The notes beneath the pieces were generated by a model. That model searched no databases and was not told the origin of the DNA. It saw only the letters and a program-made list of their open reading frames with translations. A stretch of 12,470 bases of DNA from an uncultured Bacteroidales bacterium (lineage in GTDB: Bacteria > Bacteroidota > Bacteroidia > Bacteroidales > Muribaculaceae), in assembly GCA_900549375.1 (NCBI GenBank), contig URNY01000077.1, positions 1-12,470 on the forward strand, written 5' to 3'. Within the stretch, counting starts at the first letter, position 1. Every line of letters starts with the position of its first letter. Positions 1 through 7,481 of the stretch are shown in pieces. The translations under genes and the position numbers were made by a program.

Positions 1-319
1 CTCCTTTCGAGGCGGCGATGTCGGAGGCCTTTTCGGGGAGCACGCTCACGATGGCTGTGCGCGTGCCTACGAGGCTTACGATCTCGCCCCCTTTGGCGCG
101 GATTTCGTCGAGCGCTTCGGGAGAACCGTATCTTACGATGAGGTCTACGCGGCCGCCGGAGCGGTCGGACGCGGCTGCCAGCGAGGCTTTATTTGTTTCG
201 GAGACCGGGGAGGATAGGCCGCGGAGACGGAACATGTCGGCGTCGCGCAATTGTACCTGAGAGGAGGCGGCGAGCGACGCGAGGCATAAAGGTAGTGCCG
301 TTAAAAGGATTTTTCTCAT
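1..319 (-). CDS. N-terminal part of a secreted protein, probable S8 (subtilisin-like) peptidase propeptide; 3' end outside the window
   Basis: Reading leftward from an ATG at 319-317 gives 106 uninterrupted codons up to the window edge. The protein starts MRKILLTALPLCLASLAASSQ, a clear Sec signal peptide (basic start, hydrophobic core, small residues before the likely cut near Ser20/Gln21). Residues about 55-105 have a compact alpha/beta pattern: DLIVRYGSPEALDEIRAKGG, then EIVSLVGTRTAIVSVLPEKA. This resembles the I9-like prodomains ahead of Bacteroidetes S8 serine peptidases, which fold the protease and block its active site. The catalytic domain would lie outside the window, so the family call is inference from the prodomain only. 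It is divergent from the gene at 709. Alternative: some other secreted protein with an I9-like domain. Confidence 0.72.
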   Translation of the reverse strand, partial: MRKILLTALPLCLASLAASSQVQLRDADMFRLRGLSSPVSETNKASLAAASDRSGGRVDLIVRYGSPEALDEIRAKGGEIVSLVGTRTAIVSVLPEKASDIAASKG

Positions 320-516
320 ATCTCTATCTTAATGATTTGATGGAAACCGCCGCACCCCAAAATTCATTTAAAAGAGGAGTGTTGAGGCTGATGCAGATGT
401 ATCGGATGAAAATGCGATTTGTGCGGATAAAGGAAACGGAAGAAGCCAATAGCTTAAAAGCCACCGGGAATATGCACGCATATTACGGAGCCGATGTAAA
501 TATGCGATTGTAGTCA

Positions 517-524
517 CAAAGTTA
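517..524 (-). promoter_or_regulatory. Candidate -7 box (TAACTTTG) for the leftward secreted-protein gene
   Basis: The minus strand reads TAACTTTG at 524-517, an exact match to the Bacteroidetes TAnnTTTG consensus. The nearest TTTG upstream on that strand (559-556) is 31 nt away, longer than the usual 19-21 nt, so the -33 element is doubtful. If used, the leader would be about 190 nt long. Confidence 0.3.
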
Positions 525-582
525 TAAATTTTTAGTTAAAATGAAAGATTTTACACAAATTTTTTTAAAATCGTTTGAAATG

Positions 583-613
583 TTGCCTTTTTGTTAAATA
601 AACCTTATCTTTG
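583..613 (+). promoter_or_regulatory. Probable promoter of the 1553-residue protein gene
   Basis: TTG at 583-585 and TATCTTTG at 606-613 are separated by 20 nt and match the Bacteroidetes primary sigma factor consensus (-33 TTG, -7 TAnnTTTG). Transcription would start near 620, giving a leader of about 90 nt before the ATG at 709. The surroundings are strongly AT-rich, as expected for a promoter. Confidence 0.6.
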
Positions 614-708
614 AACCGAAACGGGAAGAATATTCCGTGAATAGTTTATCAAAAAAAATTCCCTAATTATTAGAAAATCCCGGCAGAGGCCGGAAGGAGC
701 CGAAGGGA

Positions 709-3700
709 ATGAATTTAAATCATCAATTTATGAACAGATTATTATCCGTATTGTCAGTCGGGCTGCTGGTTGCCTCCGGTAGTTTCACGGCGGCGGGACA
801 GGTCTCCCGGGAGACCGGCACCTCGCCGGCTGCCCGGAAAGAAGTGCCGCGTGGCGTAAGACTGCCCGAAGGGGCTCTTAAGATGCGGCAGCCGGAAACG
901 CCGGCGTCCGGCCGCGGCTTCACTGAGATTCCTGCAAAGAGCCGCATGCCGAAGACCGGACTCAATGTCAAGGGAACTCCGCAGTCGCTTCCGGCCGTCA
1001 AGGCCATGGCGAAAGCATCCTCGGTGCAGGGTTATTGCTCATACATATCGGGTGCCTACGAACTCGGGTGGTATAATATATCATGGCCCGAGGGCTCCAC
1101 GCTGAAGTGGAAAAGACAGACGCAAGTCTCTCCCGGCGCCGGCTTCGTGCGCGGCGACGAGGTGTTCGCCTTCTATACCCTCTCCACAACATCGAGCGGC
1201 CTGACAGACGCGGGCTATGATATCCTCGATTTTGCAACGGGTGCCGTAAAAGAGAATCATCCCGCGCAGATCTTCGAGACGCTGGAACAGGTGGTGGTGC
1301 TCGCCGCCTACGACTGCGACGAGGATATGGGTTATGTGGTTACATTCAACAACACGGGCGATTCCTATCTCCTGCAGAAGTTCGATCCCAAGACAAAGTC
1401 ATTCACAAATTTAGGGGTAAGCGTTCCAAGTGACTGGATGAGCCTTGCCTATAATCCCGCCGACAAATGTCTCTATCTTTTCGACGAGGCGGGAGAACTG
1501 AAGCGATATGACAGCAAGGGGAAGAAGTTCGCCCGCGTGAACACTCTGACGTGGAACATGACCGAATATAAGAAGACAATGATCTACAGTCCGAAGGACA
1601 ATGCCTTCCTGCTGTCGGTGGATTCTTATGACGATTCGGACAATGAACGCACTGACATGATTCTTCTTCCCGTTACGGGCGCACACACCTATCTCGGAAC
1701 CGTGGCGGGCAATCCGCAGTATAATATCCTTTATATCCCCGACAGCTATGTGAATCCGGCCGGCGCCAAGGCGCCGACGCTGGCGGCGTGGAACGTGACG
1801 GGAGGAGAGACCACCGGCAATTTCGAGATACAGCTTCCCACGCAGTATGAGAACGGGGGCGCGATCAGCGGCACGGTCTATCTTCAGGTTACCGTTGACG
1901 GCAATGAGGCGTCAGGATCGTTGAGCGGAACTCCCGGAGCGAAGGTGACAGTGCCTCTGACCTGCGGCGAGGGCCTTCACCGCTTTATGGTGACCCCCTT
2001 CACGCTGAGCAATGACGGCAAGGTGTTCGGAACGCCGCTGGTGTTCGAGCGCTGCATCGGCGTGGATGTGCCCAAGGCTCCTGAAAATGTTACGCTGACA
2101 GCCGAAAAAGTCAGCTGGGAAGCGGTGACAGAGGGCGCCAACGGCGGATATGTGAACACCGCCGATATGAAATATAATGTCTATCTCGACACTCAGCTGA
2201 TCACTCCGACGCCGATTGCGGAAACAACTCTCGACATCACATTGCCTGAGGGCGGTGTCGTTGCACATGTCGCAAAGGTTTATGCCGTGAGCGGAGGAAA
2301 GACCTCGGAGGCCGGCGTTTCCGAGAAACTTTATGCTGAAGGAGCCCTCGGCCTGCCGGTATATCTCGGTCTTGAAGATGGAGAGGAGGATATGGATCCC
2401 GGAATGATCGACCTCTTCACTATTGTGCACGATCCGATGAATACGAATCCCAATGATCTGCGCGGATGGCGTTATGACGACCAGAGCGAACATTTCGGAG
2501 GATTCTATAGCTTAGTGAATAAAGAGTCGACTTCCACCACTGAGAACAATGATGAATGGCTCTTCCTGCCGGCAATCAATTTCCCGGATGCCGACGGCCG
2601 CTATCGTCTGTCGATGGATATCTGGACCGGAGGCCATTATTTCTCCGGCGACGAGATATATGAGATTGCGCTCTGCAAGCGTCCGAACGGTTCGCGCCCC
2701 ACTATGATCAAGGAGGCTACCACGATCCACAAGAGCAACTGGTTCGAGACATCGGAAACTATTTTCCAGGTTCCGGAGGCCGGCGAGTGGTATATCGGTA
2801 TCCATCATATCTCCCCTATAGCTGATGCTTACCGCCTCTATGTCCGCAATTTCCTTGTGACGAAATCGCAGACATCCGCCGACAGCCCCGCGGCTGTGAC
2901 GGAACTCACTGCCGAGGCAGGTGCCGAGGGCGCTCTCGAGGCCGTGCTGACATTCAAGATGCCGACCACTTCAGTGACAGGCACAGAGCTTCCCGCGTCG
3001 ACGCAGATCACGGCCACGGCCGTGGCTGTAGAACGCAAGTCGACAGGCAATGTGACCGTCGGCGAGGCTCCCGTGACGGGAACGCCCGGCCAGGCCATGA
3101 CAATGAAGGTTCCCGCCACGCAGGGGATGACTTTCATCGGCGTCACCACGAGCTCCGACAAAGGCGAGGGCATGCTGGCCGAGACGAATGTATATTGCGG
3201 CGTTTATGCTCCGACAACTCCCGATGTGAAAGCGAAGATTTCGGACGACAACATGACCGTGACATTCGAAATCACTCCCAAAGATTATAATGATAACGGC
3301 GAATATGCCGGCGCGGCTCAGCAGGATGTGACGATCTTCCGCAAGGTGAACGGCGAATGGCGCGTGGCCGAGGAGATCGGCAAACAGCGCACATGGCAGT
3401 TCACGCATCCCGAGGGCCCGCAGGAATTGCATGCCATCGGTATCGGCGTGAAGAATGCCGCCGGTTCCTGCGAGGAGATGTATACCTTCTCGGCCCACAT
3501 GGGACCGGTGTTCCAGCTTCCGATGAATGAACCTTTGATTCCGACGGGCGATGTGATGAATTATAAATATGAGCCGCTTTCTGTGGAACATTTCTCCTAT
3601 CTGCAATCGCAATGGGCATGGACAGACCCGACTGATCTCGACGAATCGGCCGCCAATGCGACAAACGCGGCTGTGGTGGCTGTCTACGACGGCGAATCGC

Positions 3701-5370
3701 AACTTGTCCTTCCGCGTTTCAGCACCAAAGGTCTGAGCAATGTGAAATTTGATTTCAGCAGTTTCTTCGGAAACCTCTCGGCCGAGAAGGTGTCGATAAT
3801 CGCTTCGTCGCCGATACTCGAACCGACGGAAGTGGCGGCCTTCGATGCTACTTCGGGCAGCGGCTGGGAGCATAAGCTTGTATCGCTTCCTGCAGGGTGC
3901 CAGGACCAGGGATGGGTGCAGCTGGCTATCCGCGTGAAGATTGTCGGCTATAGCCAGTGTTTCATGATGGATTCCTATTCGATAGCCAACTATCCTCAGG
4001 ATATGATGACGATCAGCGGCATGACAGGCGCCACACGCGGTGCGGTGGGCGAGAAGCTCGCCTATGCGGTGGAGATTGAGAATGCCGGCACTAAAGATGC
4101 CGCTCTTCCGGGCTATACATTCCGGGTGCTCGGCGACAACGGTATTATCGCCGACCTGAAGGATGCAGATGCTCCCGCACAGATCAAAGCGGGCGAGAAG
4201 GCTCTGCTGAAGTTCAGCTTCACTCCCAAGTCGGCCGACAAGGGTGATGCCGTGGTTCGCTTCAATCTCCCGGGCCAGCCAGTAGAGGCCACCGCCGAGA
4301 TGGACAAGCAGCTCACGATCCTCAATGCCCGCGTACCGGTGGTTGACGATCTCGCCATCGCTTATGGCGATACGCGCAAGGATGTGGTGCTCAGCTGGTC
4401 GGAACCGCGCCATACGGAAGATTTCGAGGCCGCGGAGCCCTGGAGTTATGACGAGGAGCTGCGCGGTTTCCGCAACCTCGATCTCGACAAGGGGAAGGTA
4501 TGGCCCGTAGGCGAATTTGATTTCCCGGGCGAGGGTCGCGAGAAAGCATATCAGGTATTCTCGCAGACCGTTACCGACAACGCCACGATGGCCGCCCGCA
4601 GCGGCGAGCAGTATCTGCTCTGCATGTCGCCCAAGACAGGCACAACCGATGACTGGCTGATTTCTCCGGAGGTTAAGCCGGGTTCGAAGTTCTCTTTCTG
4701 GATGAACATCTGTTCGCCGGATTACGCAGAGACCGTGCTCGTGAAGTATTCCACCACCGGCAATGAGCCTGCCGACTTCAAGAAGCAGCTTGACAACGGC
4801 TATATCTGCCCGGACAAGGTTGAGTGGAAGCGCTATGAGTTCACGCTCCCTGCCGACGCGAAGTATTTCGCTCTGCATCATGTGGGCGATGACGGCAACG
4901 AGCAGTTCGGCTTCATGATCGACGACATCAGTTTCGAGCCTGTGAAAGGTGCCGCAACCGTAGAGGGCTATAACATCTATCGCGACGACGTGCTCGTGAA
5001 AGCGGGTCACTCCGGAACTACTTTCACCGACAAGGATGTAGACACTTCGACACCGGTGAGATATCTCGTGAAGACTCTCGCTACGGTCAACGGCGAGCAG
5101 ATAGAGTCCGACCGCTCGAATGTGGTATGGGCAACCGACGGAAGTGGTGTCGGTGATCTGACCGGTTCCGCACCGGCGATGATCAGCGGCGGCAAGGGCG
5201 TTGTGACGATGCGCGGCTTTGCTGCAGGCACAGCCTACAGCGTCTCGAACGTAGCCGGCATGGTAATGGCCGCAGGCAATATCGGGAACGACACCGAGAC
5301 AGTAGCTCTTCCGGCAGGCATCTACATAGTAAGATGCGGCTCGGCAGCGGTCAAGGTCGTAGTCAGATAA
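709..5370 (+). CDS. Giant secreted multidomain protein: propeller-like N-terminus, FN3/Ig-like and choice-of-anchor J-like modules, T9SS-type C-terminal tail
   Basis: A 1553-residue protein that is probably exported and surface-attached or released; its substrate or partner cannot be read from the sequence. A signal peptide spans about residues 8-30 (hydrophobic LLSVLSVGLLVASG). AAGGAG at 694-699, 9 nt before the ATG, supports the first Met; Met8 (730) is an alternative. Residues about 35-105 are a Pro/Lys/Arg-rich linker. Residues 107-350 show repeated short beta blades (LLQKFDPKTKSFTNLG, LKRYDSKGKKFARVN), like a beta-propeller. Residues 360-450 look Ig-like; 455-545 and 725-835 look FN3-like; 1096-1205 resemble a CARDB-type domain. 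Three jelly-roll modules of the choice-of-anchor J / cleaved-adhesin kind lie at about 565-720, 940-1095 and 1237-1411, the last with DDWLISP and FMIDDISFEP. The final ~65 residues end in LPAGIYIVRCGSAAVKVVVR, typical of a T9SS type A sorting domain. No protease or glycosidase catalytic motif was seen. Domain calls are by pattern; the reading frame itself is certain. Confidence 0.9.
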   Translation: MNLNHQFMNRLLSVLSVGLLVASGSFTAAGQVSRETGTSPAARKEVPRGVRLPEGALKMRQPETPASGRGFTEIPAKSRMPKTGLNVKGTPQSLPAVKAMAKASSVQGYCSYISGAYELGWYNISWPEGSTLKWKRQTQVSPGAGFVRGDEVFAFYTLSTTSSGLTDAGYDILDFATGAVKENHPAQIFETLEQVVVLAAYDCDEDMGYVVTFNNTGDSYLLQKFDPKTKSFTNLGVSVPSDWMSLAYNPADKCLYLFDEAGELKRYDSKGKKFARVNTLTWNMTEYKKTMIYSPKDNAFLLSVDSYDDSDNERTDMILLPVTGAHTYLGTVAGNPQYNILYIPDSYVNPAGAKAPTLAAWNVTGGETTGNFEIQLPTQYENGGAISGTVYLQVTVDGNEASGSLSGTPGAKVTVPLTCGEGLHRFMVTPFTLSNDGKVFGTPLVFERCIGVDVPKAPENVTLTAEKVSWEAVTEGANGGYVNTADMKYNVYLDTQLITPTPIAETTLDITLPEGGVVAHVAKVYAVSGGKTSEAGVSEKLYAEGALGLPVYLGLEDGEEDMDPGMIDLFTIVHDPMNTNPNDLRGWRYDDQSEHFGGFYSLVNKESTSTTENNDEWLFLPAINFPDADGRYRLSMDIWTGGHYFSGDEIYEIALCKRPNGSRPTMIKEATTIHKSNWFETSETIFQVPEAGEWYIGIHHISPIADAYRLYVRNFLVTKSQTSADSPAAVTELTAEAGAEGALEAVLTFKMPTTSVTGTELPASTQITATAVAVERKSTGNVTVGEAPVTGTPGQAMTMKVPATQGMTFIGVTTSSDKGEGMLAETNVYCGVYAPTTPDVKAKISDDNMTVTFEITPKDYNDNGEYAGAAQQDVTIFRKVNGEWRVAEEIGKQRTWQFTHPEGPQELHAIGIGVKNAAGSCEEMYTFSAHMGPVFQLPMNEPLIPTGDVMNYKYEPLSVEHFSYLQSQWAWTDPTDLDESAANATNAAVVAVYDGESQLVLPRFSTKGLSNVKFDFSSFFGNLSAEKVSIIASSPILEPTEVAAFDATSGSGWEHKLVSLPAGCQDQGWVQLAIRVKIVGYSQCFMMDSYSIANYPQDMMTISGMTGATRGAVGEKLAYAVEIENAGTKDAALPGYTFRVLGDNGIIADLKDADAPAQIKAGEKALLKFSFTPKSADKGDAVVRFNLPGQPVEATAEMDKQLTILNARVPVVDDLAIAYGDTRKDVVLSWSEPRHTEDFEAAEPWSYDEELRGFRNLDLDKGKVWPVGEFDFPGEGREKAYQVFSQTVTDNATMAARSGEQYLLCMSPKTGTTDDWLISPEVKPGSKFSFWMNICSPDYAETVLVKYSTTGNEPADFKKQLDNGYICPDKVEWKRYEFTLPADAKYFALHHVGDDGNEQFGFMIDDISFEPVKGAATVEGYNIYRDDVLVKAGHSGTTFTDKDVDTSTPVRYLVKTLATVNGEQIESDRSNVVWATDGSGVGDLTGSAPAMISGGKGVVTMRGFAAGTAYSVSNVAGMVMAAGNIGNDTETVALPAGIYIVRCGSAAVKVVVR

Positions 5371-5384
5371 GCTAAGCCTAAGAT

Positions 5385-5427
5385 AAGAAAGGCGGAGAAA
5401 TGCAAATGGCATTTCTCCGCCTTTCTT
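5385..5427. terminator. Bidirectional hairpin terminator between the giant secreted gene and tonB
   Basis: A perfect 19-bp inverted repeat (arms 5385-5403 and 5409-5427) encloses a 5-nt loop. The arms begin and end in A-rich and T-rich stretches, so it can act on rightward transcripts (14 nt after the stop at 5370) and on leftward transcripts leaving tonB. The U-tracts are interrupted (TTTCTTT), but the stem is long and GC-rich. Confidence 0.85.
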
Positions 5428-5430
5428 TAA

Positions 5431-5490
5431 TGGGACTAATGGGACTGATGGGGCTAATGGGACTAATGGGGCTGATGGGGCTGATGGGCC
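5431..5490. repeat. Six-copy 9-bp tandem repeat (TGGGRCTRA) with regularly spaced G-runs
   Basis: Six exact-length units follow each other: 5431-5439, 5440-5448, 5449-5457, 5458-5466, 5467-5475 and 5476-5484, varying only at an A/G in the middle and an A/G near the end, then a decayed seventh (5485-5490). The array sits between the terminator hairpin and the tonB stop, so a leftward tonB transcript would carry its complement in the 3' UTR. The plus strand has seven runs of at least three G separated by 5-6 nt, which fits the G-quadruplex pattern. Antisense translation gives a Pro-Ile-Ser repeat that I do not believe is expressed. Confidence 0.9.
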
Positions 5491-5501
5491 AATGAGCCTG
5501 A

Positions 5502-6242
5502 TTAGTGCGGGGTGATGGTGAAGGTGATGGTGCCGCGGGTTTCGCCGGCGCCTTTCTTCGCGCTCCAGCGGGCGCCGCGGGCTGCCTGCTCGCAGGCGCG
5601 GCGGATGGAGGCAGAAGCGCCGCCGGAAGCCTTTGCGGAGGTGACGCGCCCTTCGGCATCGATGACGACGGCTACCTTGACGGTGGTCTTATGTCGCAGC
5701 TCCACATCCGGTTTCGGGCAACCTTTGAATGTGCGGCCGTTGGCGTTGCCCTGGATTCCGAGTCCAACGCCTCCGGCGCCGGATGTTCCGGATTTGCCCT
5801 CAACGGCTCCATTCTTTCCGGAGAACCCTTTGGCCACGGAGGATGTGATCTTCTGCTTCTCCTCCTTGGTGGCGGAGGGTTCTGTGGCTTTGACAGGGCT
5901 CTCTTTCTTTGAAGTTATCTTTTTCTCTTCGGGGGGCGCGGGCTTCGGGTTATCGCCGGGTACCACGAGCTTGGTGTTGTCGGTTTCGGCGTGTTCCGGT
6001 TCCCCCTTGAAGGCGGGAGCGGGCTCGTCGCGGTTCACGGCGTTCTCCTCGCCGAGATCTTTGAGGATTTCGGGTTCGAGGAACATCTCATCTTCGAGTG
6101 GTTCTATTTCAGGGACGGACTGACTTGCGAGCCCGGAGCGGTCGTAGGTGAATCCGCCGATGAACAGGAAGAGAAGTATGAGGAGCACGGCTGCGAAAGT
6201 GATCGCGGCAGCTATCGTTCGGTCTTTCTGTTCGGTTGTCAT
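5502..6242 (-). CDS. tonB: TonB-family energy transducer
   Basis: A 246-residue protein with the standard TonB plan. A short cytoplasmic start is followed by one membrane segment (residues about 10-30, AAAITFAAVLLILLFLFIGG). A long periplasmic linker rich in Pro, Glu and Lys then runs to a Gly-rich stretch (139-170, including GKNGAVEGKSGTSGAGG). The C-terminal TonB/TolA-like domain spans about 172-246, with TVKVAVVIDAEGRVTSAKAS and a terminal beta strand GTITFTITPH. TonB carries energy from the ExbB-ExbD proton channel to TonB-dependent outer-membrane receptors (in Bacteroidetes, SusC-type). It is the last gene of the pdxJ-exbB-exbD-tonB run and starts 39 nt after exbD stops. The linker is acidic-then-basic and not as Pro-Lys regular as in E. 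coli. A TolA-like role is possible, but linkage to exbB and exbD favours TonB. Confidence 0.9.
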   Translation of the reverse strand: MTTEQKDRTIAAAITFAAVLLILLFLFIGGFTYDRSGLASQSVPEIEPLEDEMFLEPEILKDLGEENAVNRDEPAPAFKGEPEHAETDNTKLVVPGDNPKPAPPEEKKITSKKESPVKATEPSATKEEKQKITSSVAKGFSGKNGAVEGKSGTSGAGGVGLGIQGNANGRTFKGCPKPDVELRHKTTVKVAVVIDAEGRVTSAKASGGASASIRRACEQAARGARWSAKKGAGETRGTITFTITPH

Positions 6243-6281
6243 ATCCGGTGTGTAAGGTTTATATTCGGTATGGATTGGAGG

Positions 6282-6725
6282 TTACCTGGCGGGGGCGGCC
6301 TTCGCTTTTGTGGCGAGAACCATGTGGAGGTGCTGGCGCGCGGCGAGGTCGAGGACGCCTACGACCTTGCCATAGTCGACCACGCTGTCGGCGTATAGGG
6401 CGACGGCGCGGAGGGAATCTTTTTGCTGGATGCCGACGAGTGTCGAGGCGAGTTCGTCGGAGGTGACGGGCCGCGGGATGGAGAGGATGCCGGTGGAGTC
6501 GTTGCGGTCTTCAACGATGTAGAGCCTGGAGTCGGCGTCGATATAGACTTCGGTGACGGGCTTGAGGGAGGTCTGCTCGCTGCTCTGGGGGAGATTCACG
6601 TCGATGGCGGCCGGAAAGATGATGGTGGAGGTCACCATGAAGAAGATGAGCAACAGGAAGATGACATCGGTCATCGACGACATCGAGAAAGTGTCAAGGG
6701 ATTGGAAATTGCGTTTGAGGGCCAT
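6282..6725 (-). CDS. exbD: ExbD/TolR-family proton-channel subunit
   Basis: A 147-residue protein of typical ExbD length. The N-terminal motif SMSSMTDVIFLLLIFFMVTS (residues 14-33) contains the single membrane helix; Asp20 corresponds to the proton-carrying Asp of ExbD (Asp25 in E. coli). The periplasmic domain (about 45-140) follows the ExbD/TolR pattern: a beta strand TEVYIDADSRLYIV, then helices and VALYADSVVDYGKVVGVLDL. It forms the proton-driven motor with ExbB and drives TonB. The start is set by the conserved MALKR...SMSSMTD opening. The bases before the ATG are a C-rich tract (CCTCCCCC on the coding strand) with no Shine-Dalgarno sequence. The upstream 60-nt spacer carries a four-copy heptamer repeat. 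The C-terminus is rich in Ala and Lys. Confidence 0.93.
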   Translation of the reverse strand: MALKRNFQSLDTFSMSSMTDVIFLLLIFFMVTSTIIFPAAIDVNLPQSSEQTSLKPVTEVYIDADSRLYIVEDRNDSTGILSIPRPVTSDELASTLVGIQQKDSLRAVALYADSVVDYGKVVGVLDLAARQHLHMVLATKAKAAPAR

Positions 6726-6740
6726 AGGGGGAGGGGGGAG

Positions 6741-6768
6741 GAATTTTGAATTTTGAATTTTGAATTTT
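6741..6768. repeat. Four-copy heptamer tandem repeat in the exbB-exbD spacer
   Basis: The plus strand has GAATTTT four times without interruption (6741-6747, 6748-6754, 6755-6761, 6762-6768). It is bounded by G-runs on both sides (GGGGG at 6727-6731, six G at 6733-6738, four G at 6769-6772). On the coding strand of exbD it appears as AAAATTC repeats 16-43 nt upstream of the start codon. Perfect short repeats like this can change copy number by slippage. Confidence 0.9.
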
Positions 6769-6785
6769 GGGGAGAGACGAGGGGG

Positions 6786-7418
6786 TTAGGAGGCGGGCTC
6801 GTTGAGGAGATCCATGAATTCCATGGTTTTGGCTTCGAGGGAATTCATGACGCGGTTGACGCGGGCCACGAGGATGTTGTAGGCGAAGAGGGCGATGATG
6901 CCGACTACAAGACCGGCGACGGTGGTGACGAGCGCCTGATAGATACCGCTGGAGAGCACGGTGATGTTGGCCGAGGTGCCTGCGGAAGCAAGGGCATAGA
7001 AGGCCTGGATCATGCCGACGACGGTTCCGAGGAAGCCGAGCATCGGGGCTCCGGCGGCAGTGGTGGAGAGCCAGGGGAATCCCTTGCCGAGGTTGGCGAC
7101 TTCGATGTTGCCGGTGTTCTCGATGGCTACGAGGACATCGTTCATTGGTCGGCCGATTCGCGTGAGTCCTTTCTGTATAAGGCGCGCGTAGGGCGTGTCG
7201 GAGCGTTTGCAGAGGTTATAGGCCGATTCGATGTCGCCTTCATGGACATAGTCGCGGATGCGGTCCATGAAAGTCTTGTCCTCTTTCGAGGCGCGGTTGA
7301 TGGCGAGCATTCGCTCGCAGAACACGTAAATTGCCACGACGAGAAGGATCGCGAGAGGAATCATGATGTAGCCGCCGTCCATTATCAGCGACCAGAAAGA
7401 GAGGGTTGGCTGTGTCAT
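6786..7418 (-). CDS. exbB: ExbB/TolQ/MotA-family proton-channel protein
   Basis: A 210-residue inner-membrane protein with three predicted helices: TM1 about residues 15-35 (GGYIMIPLAILLVVAIYVF), TM2 about 115-143 and TM3 about 158-182. TM2 holds the family hallmark WLSTTAAGAPMLGFLGTVVG; TM3 is YQALVTTVAGLVVGIIALFA. The large cytoplasmic loop (36-112) and helical tail match ExbB and TolQ. With ExbD it forms the proton-powered stator that drives TonB. It is shorter than E. coli ExbB (244 residues) but has all core segments. The gene starts 63 nt after pdxJ stops on the same strand, with no terminator seen between, so co-transcription is likely. ExbB rather than TolQ is inferred from the downstream tonB. 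Confidence 0.93.
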   Translation of the reverse strand: MTQPTLSFWSLIMDGGYIMIPLAILLVVAIYVFCERMLAINRASKEDKTFMDRIRDYVHEGDIESAYNLCKRSDTPYARLIQKGLTRIGRPMNDVLVAIENTGNIEVANLGKGFPWLSTTAAGAPMLGFLGTVVGMIQAFYALASAGTSANITVLSSGIYQALVTTVAGLVVGIIALFAYNILVARVNRVMNSLEAKTMEFMDLLNEPAS

Positions 7419-7481
7419 ATCGAGTAGATGTTGATGCTTGATGAGGTTTGTTTAGCTAATTTATAAGGAAATCGGGGAGGA

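Larger units (their letters stand above)
320..708. other. Divergent intergenic region, AT-rich
   Basis: No convincing gene lies here. Short open frames on the plus strand run in from the antisense of the leftward gene and end as low-quality protein. The half from about 515 to 680 is strongly AT-rich and holds a candidate -7 box for each direction (listed separately). The leader just before 709 contains a short CCGG...CCGG inverted repeat (680-693) and an AAGGAG sequence. Confidence 0.6.

Noticed and set aside
193..513. A 106-codon plus-strand frame reaching into the divergent spacer
   Set aside because: Its first part is antisense to the signal-peptide-bearing gene at 319-1, and the rest lies in the spacer with no protein character, ribosome site or conservation signal.
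2971..5412. An 813-codon open frame on the minus strand opposite the giant secreted gene
   Set aside because: The protein is rich in His, Arg, Cys and Leu with no domain pattern, as expected from the antisense of GC-biased codons. The plus-strand frame has a signal peptide, recognisable modules and a T9SS-type tail. The antisense frame also starts past the terminator hairpin and has no promoter of its own.
5431..5490. The possibility that the 9-bp array is a CRISPR or an attachment site
   Set aside because: Units are contiguous without spacers, far too short for CRISPR repeats, and no integrase, cas gene or tRNA is nearby.
5378..5659. A minus-strand frame with a Pro-Ile-Ser repeat (PISPISPIS...)
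   Set aside because: The repeat is just translation of the 9-bp tandem array, and the frame overlaps the well-supported C-terminus of tonB in another frame.
6753..7427. A 224-codon plus-strand frame rich in Gly, Asp and Glu
   Set aside because: It is the exact antisense of exbB, whose minus-strand product has all ExbB hallmarks; such acidic/glycine-rich frames are typical shadows.
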